A stretch of DNA of 64,000 nucleotides from Pristionchus mayeri (Eukaryota; Nematoda; Chromadorea; Rhabditida; Neodiplogasteridae), in NCBI GenBank assembly GCA_036245805.1, contig BTRK01000003.1, positions 12,564,464-12,628,463 of the forward strand, given 5' to 3'. This document shows positions 47,801 through 59,800 of this stretch, one piece after another. The notes under the pieces were generated by a model, which worked only from the letters and a program-made list of their open reading frames with translations, was not told the DNA's origin and ran no database searches. A program made the translations under genes and the position numbers. Every line of letters starts with the position of its first letter. The stretch's first letter is position 1.

Positions 47801-50800
47801 GAGACCACATTTCTTCTGAAATTGGGGAAAAATGGAAGCTAGGCTGTCTGATTTCGTGTTCCAGATTAGAATGATAAGCAGTTTGATTTTCTGTTCACTG
47901 ATTAGTAGATGAAAATATGATAAAACAATCTTTATAATCAGAGGTGATACAATGGGAAACCATGGAAAAATTCCGTTTATTAATAATCGTAAACGCTTTG
48001 CAGTAATGGAACCGGGAGTTCTGCGAGAGTTGATCGACGAGGCTAATCGGACGCCCAGATCGGCAAGGAAGGAGAAGAATGGTAGGGTAAAGGATGATGT
48101 GAACAGCACTAGGTCGGATGATCACCTTCCGGCCAAAAAAAATAAAAAGATAACCCAAAAATGTACCCTTCTGTAGAACTATCACAGAAGCATTTTTGAA
48201 ACTTAGGGAACCTACTATGAACGTCCTGGGGAAGGGTACTATTCTCTGGTGATCATCCGACGGTGATGGTCGACCTAGTATCATGCGAACAAAGGGAAGG
48301 TGCTTTGGTGCAGTGGTTTCTTAGGATAAGTACTGGATCATAGTGAGCAATAATTACATCAAATCAAATATTCAAATATAAATGGATCAATTTAAAATGA
48401 TTATTTAGGTAAGCCAACGGACAAGCTCGGATTCTATACGGAGGAAGATGCATCGAAGAGTGGAGGAATCAGTCTGAGTGAGTTATATGTAAATCGTAGC
48501 GATACTCTGCAGTATTCTCGTTTATGGAATTAGAATTGCTCGTGTGAAGAGGACGTTGTGATTTGTGATTACTTTGCACTGGGTCGGATGAGAACTATGA
48601 CGCCATACCGCCTTTCATATATCAAAGGCCGCATAACGTCATGGTTCTCATCCGACATAGGGCAGATTTCTTCGATTTTCTCATTCTTTTCAGATACTCG
48701 CAGTGACATGTTTGAGACTGCTGCCGATTGTCAGAGAAGAGCGGACGAGTTGATGGAAGCCAGCCAATTGGTGAGATTTTTATTGACTATCTATTTTTTG
48801 ATCGGTTGTAGTGCTGTAACGTGTCTTTATTTGTAGAAATTGATTTCTTTGAAATAGTGCAGAGAGTACTTGGCACGCAGTTAAAATCGAGATTTATGTT
48901 TATCATCCTCAATAAATTCTAAATCTTTTAGGTCAAATATGTTTCGCCCGACCATTTTTTTTCCGATATGCAAATTCCCGTTTGCCGACGTGCTTTTTGG
49001 CTTCTTTTCGAGAAAAAAATTAGCTCGCTCCGCTCGCGGATTAACTCATACATTTTTGCCGAAGTGGTCTTCCAACTTTTGCCGATATCATAATGTGTAA
49101 AATCACGAAGTATTTGACTTTGATCTTTTCTCATTCAGGAGCAATCAGAGGAGTACATGAAATGGTTGCAGTCATGGGACGCTTTCCTCGTGAACTCAGT
49201 CAACACGTGCGTTTGTCTATGTTATCTGATTTTATTCTGAAAAAAAGTTGGATTTGTCGAGAAAATGTCCAAGCAATAGGAGCTGAGCCAAGTTATTTCT
49301 AGTTTCACAATCCAGACTTATTCGAGAAAAACTCTAGTATCCAGTATGATACGAATAAACGCTTATATTTGCAGAAAAAACGCAGTGGCCTCTTCTCCCG
49401 AGTTGAAGGCGCTGGTGAGGACGGGAATTCCACTGGCGCATCGAGCGAGGGTCTGGGTCAAGTGAGTGAATTCTTTCTGGTTTTCCCCGCAGTATTGATG
49501 AGCAGAATGGAGGAATTGTGTTGCGCGAATGTCATATAGAATCAAGGCACATCCAGCGTTCAATAGTGTGCGGGCAATGTGATGAAAAATAACTGAGAGG
49601 GTATGGGTCAAGGGAGTGAAGGGGCTTTTTGACAGTTATTTCCCCATGAAATGAGAGTGGGGCACAATGGAGGATTCGAGCTACACGCATGTTATGTAGA
49701 ATCAAGGCCCATCCAGTGTTCAATAGAGTGCATTTAATGAGGTGAAAAACGGCAAATGAGAAGTAAGAGGGTATGGTTCAAGTGAGACATTTGCGACAGT
49801 TCTTTCCCCATGAAATGAGAGTCGAACACCATGCAGGATTCGTGTTGCACAGACTGCATTTAGATTTGAGAAAAGTAGTATTATCCAATAGCCTGTGCAT
49901 TTCATGGGATTTAAAACGACTTTCTTATGTGTGATCAAAGCCTCCTTATGGACCAAATAGTAAATTGGCAAACACTCAGTAAATAACAGTATGCTACTGA
50001 TCCTCCCTTACAGACTGGTCTCTCTGCACGTTCGTGATCGACAGGCGGAGATGGGCAATGGCTACTACGAGTGTATGCTTAGGAAAGCGAAGAGGAAGAA
50101 GGAGGAGGGAGTGTTCGATGCAGCTATCAAACAGGTAGAGGAGAGTGATGGTTATGTAATGTAGGTAGAAGTGGGGTTTAGCAGAATTGGTTTTGATATC
50201 TTGAAAAAGTGGTCGATGCCGCCATCAAACAGGTACAGGGAGAGATGATTATGGGAATGTAGGTAGAAGTGGGTTTTTTGCAGATTTAACTTTGATAAAA
50301 AAGTGATCGAGGTTCCCATCAAACAGGCGGTGGAGGTTGAATAATAAGGACGGTAGAAATTTAGGAATCATAGAATACTATATGTCCTGATCAGTAATTA
50401 TGCAAAACTGGAAAAATGTGATTTTGGTAAAGCAGGTAGACTAGTGTTTTAATGGCTATGTATGAGAAATTACTTGATTTGGGCACGGATTATTCTGCTC
50501 TCCTTGGCCAATTAGACGTATCGAGGGCATGAGAATCTGTCTAGATAAAGTATACTTTTTCAAAGTATAATTATTCTCTCTTGTAGATCGATCTCGATCT
50601 CGCTCGCACACTCCCCACGAACAAGTACTTCGAGGATCCGAGCTCCGAAAAGGTGAAAAATTATAAGTGATAATTCTGATAATACCATCATTGAATAAGT
50701 TCCACATCTCGTAATCATAGAAGGTTGATGCGTAAATCTCCCTGGCATCTATTAAATCTTCCTCCATTTTGAGGAAACTTTTTTTCTGTAGTTGCATTAT

Positions 50801-53800
50801 TTTTAATCATGTCAAACTAATGTAAACTGAATTGAAACAAAACCACTTAGGAGTGTATGTACGCTCCGTGAAACAAGAGAGTTCCTAGAAGCCTAAACAG
50901 TTGTGGAAAGTGTTTCCGATCTCGGGGGACGACATTTGCGCAATCGCTTGGAAGAAGTACTAGAAAGTTGGGAGTTGTTTCATTGTAACCATTATGTGCT
51001 CCGAAACATTTTCATATATAAATGCTGTTAACAGGCGATCTTGAGTTTTACTCCAAATCAACGAATTTTCACGACCCCTATACATTGAAACTCAAGATCG
51101 CCTGGTAACGGCATTTATATATGAAAATGTTTCGGAGCACATCCTGGTTACAATGCAACAACTCCCAACTTTCTAGTACTTCTTCCAAGCGAGAGGTGCT
51201 TAGTTGCGCAAATGTCGTCCCCGCATCTCGCATCTCTCCTCTCTCAGGTGGAGTTACTGCGTCGCGTACTCTACGCGTATCGCTACCACAACTCGGAGGT
51301 CGGCTACTGTCAGGGACTGAATCGATTGGCTGCCATTGGGTTACTGTACCTACCGGAGGAGGACGCCTTCTGGTCAGTCTGTAATGTGTATCTTCAACTG
51401 GGTAGAAATTATTTATAATGTTTTTACAGCAATAATGCCTTTAACATTCGTTAGACACAACTTTACCATTGGACATACCCATAAAGGGGAATGAAAAGGG
51501 TAAAGATAGTGGAGCTCAAATATCGATTTCCTCAGGTTCCTGACGGCGTGTGTGGAGATTCTGCAGCCCGTCGGATACTACACGTCCACGCTCATCGGAG
51601 CTGTCGCCGATCAGAAGGTGGGGGTGTTTGCGAAAATAAAGCCGATTTATTGTCCGATTAGCTATTTACCCTTTATGTTAAAGTTACCCAACAAGGACGA
51701 AACCCTGATCCCACCCTGATCCCGTCGCGTGCACGAGAGAGTATGCAAAAGTGAGAGGGCGCGGATCATTTTCGACTTTCCCTTGAGGCTATTATTGATT
51801 TTTAGCATTTTTGTATATTCATTCTATACTAATTCAGCCATCGGCTATTCGATGGAGGACAAAAAATAATGGGTCAATTTCGTCCTTGTTGGGTAACTTT
51901 AATGTCGTGAAACGAGATATCGCTTCGCTGATCAGAAGGTGGGCTGTGGTTGAAATTCGTTACTCTGTTTGGAATTCGATACAAAGGAAAAATTGTTTGA
52001 GGGGAAATTAGAAGCGGATATTAATGTCATGAAACGAGATATCACCTCAGAAAAATATCACCTCGCTGATCAGAAAGTGGATTGTGTTTGTGCTAACTGA
52101 CCAATTCTTCATTGGATGTAGGCGATTTTCAGTGAATGTCTATGCCATCCACCCCACATCAGCTAGTCGAATGATAAATTTCCCAATGGATGCGCATTTA
52201 TTGTATTTTTGCCCTTGTAGAGCTGCCAATATTACATGGATGCATTACTATGCCCATTTAGATGCTTCTCTTGGTTGTGAATAGGCAATTGATATTGGTA
52301 AATGTGCTGCCATGTTAAGCGATGTTACGTTGTTGGTGATGAAAATTATCACAGTATGGGACTGTTCAATTCAGTGATGTGATTTTATGGGATCGGCGAG
52401 TCAATAATCTAAGAGAACGAGAGCTTTTGAAGAACCCTTATTCATACGTCAAATGGGTCTCCCAAAAGAGAGAAGGCACGTCGGCACTTTGGCCAAGGCC
52501 ATATCGGCAATTCACCGTTTTTATGTTTTTAATTTTCAAATAATCACTGCGTAAATTGTACAAAATTATGTAAAATGGTTTAAAAAATAGTTGGAGCATT
52601 TAGAACCGGATAATTCTATAATTGAACAGAGAGCCGTGCATTTGCGTGCACAAAAAATGGTATACTGTACCCTCATTTTTTGAACTCAATCACTTTAAAA
52701 ATTAATAACGCATCGAATTTTGCATTAATTAAGGCGTTTTTTGCTTTAAAATACAATCTGAAACATTGAAATTATACGTATACCACAGCGCTCGTCCAAA
52801 AATGCGAAATAAACGAATGTGACGTGCCCAAAGTTGAACGAATAATTTCAACTCTCGAATGAACTCGTTTTCTGTTGTCCCTTAGTTCTCACGAATTAAG
52901 GCACTGCGTGGGTCATGTTTTGGGTTATTAATTATTTCAGGTATTTCATTTAAGAAAATATAAGGCAGACCCATAGCGCCGACCTGGAAATGTGACTATA
53001 TCGGCGTCGAAAAGTGAATCTTTCGCAGAAATCATAGCCCTTGTTCTAAGCAACTAGAGGTCCGCATGGGCCAAAATTGTGGCTAAAACTTCTTTCCCAT
53101 GCCTAGTATTTATTCTAAAAAGACTGACCCACGCGGTTGCCGAAAAACTCAATAAAAGATCGAAAACGAGTTTGAGCCGTGCTTTCGCACGCAACGCGAG
53201 CGCACGCGTCGCGTGTGCCTAACATGAAGAATACTATTGCTAATTTATCAACTTTTGAGGTCACCGCGTGGGTCAGGCTTTTTAGAATAAATACTTCATA
53301 TGACAATGGAGTTTTAGCCACAATTTTGGCCCATGCGGACGTCTAGTTGCTTAGAACAAGGGCTATGATTTCTGCGAAAGATTCACTTTTCGACGCCGAT
53401 ATAGTCACATTTCCAGGTCGGCGCTATGGGTCTGCCTTATATTTTCTTAAATGCCATACCTGAAATAATAAATAGCCCAAAACATGACCCACGCGGTGCC
53501 TTAATTCGTGAGAACTAAGGGACAATAGAAAACGAGTTCATTCGAGAGTTGAAATTATTCGTTCAACTTTGGGCACATCACATTCGTTTATTTTTTCGAC
53601 GCATTTTTCGACGAGCGCTTTGGTATACGTATAATTTCAATGTTTCAGATTGTATTTTAAAGCAAAAAACGCCTTAATTAATGCAAAATTCGATGCGTTA
53701 TTAATTGTTAAAGTGATTGAGTTCAAAAAATGAGGGTACAGTATACCATTTTTTGAGTACGCAAATGCACGGCTCTCTGTTCAATTATTGAACTATCCGG

Positions 53801-56800
53801 TTCTGAATGCTCCAACTATATTTTAAAATATTTTACACAATTTTGTATCATTTATGCTAAGATTATTTGAAAAATAATCGCTTATATTGATGTGTGTAGT
53901 ATATATAACACGCGTCTTCTGAGAGAATGCATGAAAAAGACACCCCTGAGGAACTAGCTGCAAAAGTTTGAGCAATTTCCAAAAGAAAATTATGGCAGAT
54001 TCTTGTGGAGACGAGAAAACTTTTGTAGCAGCGATTTGTCCCGGAACCGGCTTTTAGGCATTTTCCGGACTTCGTTCCGGCTCTGACGTAACATTTTTCA
54101 TTTTGGAGCTACGGTGGTCAGCTTGTGCTCAAAATGCGCGGAAAATTATTTTAAGAAACTTTCATGTTCACACCAAAGCCGGGCGAGTGCGAAATCGCGT
54201 TGAAAATCTCGAAAAACTAGGTCGAGATTCATTTAAAAAATCATATCTCGCTTGGAACCCCACCCTTAAGTAGATTTTGACTGCAGTTTCAGAATCAACG
54301 TACCCATATTAGTCAAGGAAAAATGCGAGTGAGAGTCGGTAGGGGTTAGAATATGTTACGGTAATGCAAAATGTGTGCTCAAGTCGCTAATTCGTGAATT
54401 ACAATTTCATATTTTTAAGTGGCAATCGCTCATATAAATCGTTTCTTTCATAATTATATTGTTACTAACCGAGATATGCTCAATTCCGTTGAAAAAATCG
54501 AAGATTTCCACATTTCAAAAAAATCATGTTTTTCACCTCGATATTTCTCAAATTTGTAGGTTCCAAACTCAAGATTTCGCGGTCATGTCACGTGTTCACT
54601 ATATGGATTTTATAGCATGCTAAACCTTGAGTAATATCTAGTAGTACGGGCCTGCTCAACGATTTTAAAACTCGATTTTTTGACACTCTAAAACGCTAGA
54701 TCGAGAGTGTCGGAAAAATAAAAATATCGATAGTGAAGTTCATTTTGAGAATTATGGTTATCTACAAATTGGGAAAAATTGGGAAAGTGTTTTAGTAACC
54801 TGCGGCGTTAAATACAGGCGAAAATGCGACAGATTTCACGTTTTTTTCAGAAATGTCAATTTCTCACTCTCGAAAAATTCGCAAATTTAGAAACGAGAAC
54901 ATTGACGAATTTCGCATATGTTCCTGACTAAGTACTTCAAGGAAACATTTTTCCAATTTGTAGAAAACCATAATTCTCAAAATGAACTTCACTATCGATA
55001 TTTTTAGTTTTCCGACACGCTCGATCTAGCGTTTTAGAGTGTCAAAAAATCGAGTTTTAAAATCGTTGAGCAGGCCCGTACTACTAGATATTACTCAAGG
55101 TTTAGCATGCTATAAAATCCATATAGTGAACACGTGACATGACCGCGAAATCTTGAGTTTGGAACCTACAAATTTGAGAAATATCGAGGTGAAAAACATG
55201 ATTTTTTTGAAATGTGGGAATCTTCGATTTTTTCAACGGAATTGAGCATATCTAGGTTAGTAACAATATAATTATGAAAGAAACGATTTATATGAGCGAT
55301 TGCCACTTAAAAATATGAAATTGTAATTCTCGAATTAGCGACTTGAGCACACATTTTGCATTACCGTAACATATTCTAACCCCTACCGACTCTCACTCGC
55401 ATTTTTCCTTGACTAATATGGGTACGTAGATTCTGAAACTGCAGTCACAATCTACTAAAGGGTGGGGTTCCAAGCGAGATATGATTTTTTAAATGAATCT
55501 CGACCTAGTTTTTCGAGATTTTCAACGCGATTTCGCACTCGCCCGGCTTTGGTGTGAACATGAAAGTTTTTTAAAATAATTTTCCGCGCATTTTGAGCAC
55601 AAGCTGACCACCGTAGCTCAAAAATGAACCATGTTAAGTCAGAGCCGGAACGACGTCCGGAAAATGCCTAAAAGCCGGTTCCGGGACAAATCGCTGCTAA
55701 AAAAGTTTTCTCGTCTCCACAAGAATCTGCCATAATTTTCTTTTGGAAATTGCTCAAACTTTTGCAGCTAGTTCCTCAGGTTCATGCAATCTCTCAGAAG
55801 ACGCGTGATAACTAGAGACCACAAGCCACGCCCACTTTCGGGAATACCGAATTCGCTCAAAATCCGCAAGAGCTCCGACAGTCGGAATTCTTGACCAAAT
55901 TAGGCGATCAAAAGCGATTTCAATAGCTCTTGGGATCCTTCACAAATGACCACTGGAGCAGCTTAATTAGGCAACTCTAATTAGGTCAGCATAATTAAAA
56001 TAAGAATAAGCGTAAAATGGGCCGTTGTACTCGTGTACAGCTGCTCCACTCGTATTTTGCAGTTCACATCATCCAAATACATGACACAAAGTTAGAGAAC
56101 AGATGGATCATTTTCCTGACTGTCGGAATGATTAAAAGATTTCATACAAAAATTTACAAAAAAGTGCAAACCACCTTTCATCCGGGCAGATTCGAACCTA
56201 CTTGTTTCGGGAATTAGAGGTGCAGCTCTACCACTACACCAATTGAACGACTGGCGATTTGCTATCAAGAATGATACATCCACTTGCCCCCTTGCGATGT
56301 TTTCAGGCTGTCCCGATTTCGAGCATTTTTCCATTGAGAGCGAGATTAAGGTTTTTAGATTATAATTCGGCGCAGGGTTAAGATATCGATCTAAATCAAA
56401 AAGTATGGTCTTATTTATACCATTAGGGTTCCATTGGGCACACAAACTGTCTTGTGAGATGGTTTTGGCAGAATGCGTTGTGGTCTCTATATGAGAGACT
56501 ATCTGATTGAGTGAACATTTTTGTGAAGACGCTTGGCACTAGCGAAAAATCGAATTCTTTCAAAATTGGTATACATGTAGTGCTCAGTGAGTATAACTCA
56601 GGCGTGGCATATTTAGTGTTCTAGATCGCGCTCAAAGAAATGATGGGCACTTTAGTCCGAAAACATAAATTTTCGAACTTTTACATTTCGCATTCGATCG
56701 AAACGATTGATACTTCTAAAAGTGCAGAATATTCAAGTGATCGCATATGCCAAGTGCCATAACGATTGGATGAAAGGTCTTGAGAAAAAAGCGAAAATTT

Positions 56801-59800
56801 GATAAAGTTTACGTTTGATGAATTATAGCTCGTTCGGATGGGAGGGTTCAGAAAGTTTTGAAGATTTAAATATGTAGCTGTGGATGCTAACTAACTATTA
56901 TGTACAAAAATTAAAATCAAAAAATAACTTTGAGAGAAATTGCCAAACAACGGTCGGCAACTTGAAATAAAACCAGTTTGTGATAAGGCCGGTGGCCTAC
57001 CGTACCGCAATCGAAGTTGAAGAAACATGTTCTCGAATTACCCTACGCGTATTACTCGATGTGGGAAATCCACCAGTATCAGCAGAAATTCGCTAAGCAT
57101 CCGCGCGCTCCAGCGCGCGAATGTTAAACAACTACCGTAATCTTCGATAACATTTAACATTCGCGCGCTGGAGCGCGCGGATGCTTAGCGAAATTTTGTC
57201 GATGCTGATGTATTTCCCTCGTCGAGTACTGCGTGTAGGACAACTCGAGAACATGTTTCTTCAGCTTCGATCGGGGTACGGTAGGCCACCGGCCTTATCA
57301 CAAACTGGTTCACAAACAAACTGGTTGCCGACCGTTGTTTGGCAATTTCTCTCAAAGTTATTTTTTGATTTTAATTGTTTGTACATAATAGTTAGTTAGC
57401 ATCCACAGCTACATATTTAAATCTTCAAAACTTTCTGAACCCTCCCATCCGAACGAGCTATAATTTATCAAACGTAAAATTTATCAAATTTTCGCTTTTT
57501 TCTCAAGACCTTTCATCCAATCGTTATGGCACTTGGCATATGTGATCACTTGAATATTCTGCATTTTTAGAGATATCAATCGTTTCGATCGAATGCGAAA
57601 TGTAAAAGTTCGAAAATTTAGGTTTTCGGACTAAAGTGCCCATCATTTCTTTAAGCGCGATCTAGAACACTAAATATGCCACGCTTGAGCTATACTCACT
57701 GAGTACTACATATGTACCAATTTTGAAGGAATTCGATTTTTCGCTAGTGCCAAGCATATTTTCATTCACTCGGATAGTCTCTCATATATAACAAATGTAA
57801 TATTCAGTGGCATAAGTTTCCATATTCAAAAATGGCTTGGCTGCAACGCTAAAGAGAAAAAGAATGACGGAAAGGATGATAGCATTGTATAAATAGTCAG
57901 CATGCCCACAGGCAAGGCTCTCCCTATGAACATTCATGGTCCGAGTGTTTATGGTCCATTGACCTCTCGATCTTTTTAGGGCGGAGAAGCATGCCTCTGG
58001 GGTTCGCAAATGGAGATGAAAAGCGGCCGCATTCGAAGTGAAAATGTAATTAACGATCATGCAAAACTAATATCAGATTTGAAATCAGTCCTCAAAAAAT
58101 TCATCTCAATATCACATGGTATATATGTCATGGCGCGAGAGTGTCAGGACATAAGATCAGTAAAATATGAATGAACTCTAATAACGATTGTATTGGTTTT
58201 TTTAATGAGCAAGATAATTTCGTATCGAAAAAAATCGAAATTTCAGTTTAAAAATTACACTGAAATACGACAAATTACTGCGGATTGTCCAGATCGGCAA
58301 TTTTTTACGGATAGACCACGTCGGCAAAAAAATTTAGGCACGTCGGCAAAAAATGAACAGCGAGACCCCATTTGACGTATGCCCTTATTTATGAAACCTG
58401 AATTCGCGCATATAAAATATGAACATGACTTGTAAAATGAAGTATTTTCAGTCCCGTTCTTGTTACCAAGAAAGCCAATTAGCAATTTGATAAATAATTT
58501 ATTATTTTCAGGTACTTCGAGATCTCGTTCAGGAGAAGTTGCCTCGACTCGCCAATCACCTCAAGACGCTCGAGGTACGGGAGACAGTTTTACATCCTAG
58601 ATATCTTTAGTGAAAAATTAGAAAATTTACTATTAGAACAAGCGTTTCGTCAGCAAAATATCATATTTTGAGTAGGATTTTTGGTGCAAAGGATAAATCC
58701 GATCTCCTGTTTAGGTTGATCTCTCTCTGTTCACCCTCTCGTGGTTTCTCACTTGCTTCGTCGACATTCTCCCCCACTCGATCTACCTCAACATCTTCGA
58801 CGTCTTCCTCTATGAGGGAAACAAGGTGGGCTAGTTACTCCTACATCTTGCTAACGTCTGCAAGATGGTGATAGTGATGCAAAATTTGTTCCTAATATGA
58901 GACGAGGAGTATTTTGTCGATACATATCACAAATTGTTCACGATTGAGTGATTCACAGTCGAAAGAAGATTGACTTTTATATTGCAGATCCTCTTCCGAT
59001 TCGCTCTGGCTCTGCTCAAGTTGGGAGAGCCGAGAGTACTGCAGTGCAAGACGATCGGTGAGCAGAGGAAGGGAGAGGGGTTAGGGGATGGGGGAATAGG
59101 AAAGAGGAATATTCAAAAAAATTGAATTCGGGTTGTGTAGTTCAGTTCCGGGAAGATGGAGGTTTCAGCAGGTCGTAATAGGCATGCGCTGGATAAAACT
59201 TTGATTAACAGTATCTTTCCGTTGGAATACAAATCAAAATGTATATTGCTGCTTTATCATAATCCGTTCTACCGCAATCCTCCTCCTGCAGGCACTGTGC
59301 ACGCGTGCCTCTCGCGTGCCTCCGATTTCGTGCCCAACTTCCAAAAACTCGCGCAGGTTCGTTTTTTTATCTTGTTTTGTTCAAATGTTTATTGTTTCGA
59401 GCATATTTTTCTTATAAGATGGTGGCTGAAATAAACAAAAACATAGAAAGTTAAAATAGAGTATTTCACAGGTCGCATTCAACGAGCTCAATCCATTCCC
59501 GCAGAAGTCGATTGAGCAGAAGAGACAGGCTTACCTCGTCGAATTGAAGGTTAGGAGATCACTCCCTTCCTATTGACTGTTTTGAATTGCCAAGAATTGA
59601 TTCGCTTCGAAAACGGGAACTTACCAAGCTATTCATTTTTTGGTGAGCTAGGAATGTGTTGATTTGCACAGAATAGATTGCCTTCGAAAACGATAATATC
59701 CCTAGTTAGTACCTTCACAATCATTGTTGGTGAGCTAAGAATGAACGCGAGGGTAGGAAGGGGTGAGCGAGAACAAATGAGCTGATCATAATTCTGCCTG

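Larger units (their letters stand above)
51618..58511. other. 6.9-kb intron 30 of tbc-2, packed with palindromes
   Basis: This intron splits the TBC domain between DQK and VLRDL. It contains one TTAA-flanked element and three long palindromes, between inverted GCCGACGTG-rich sequences at about 52,432-52,520 and 58,240-58,400. No exon is visible inside, and the exon phases before and after agree. Confidence 0.75.
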
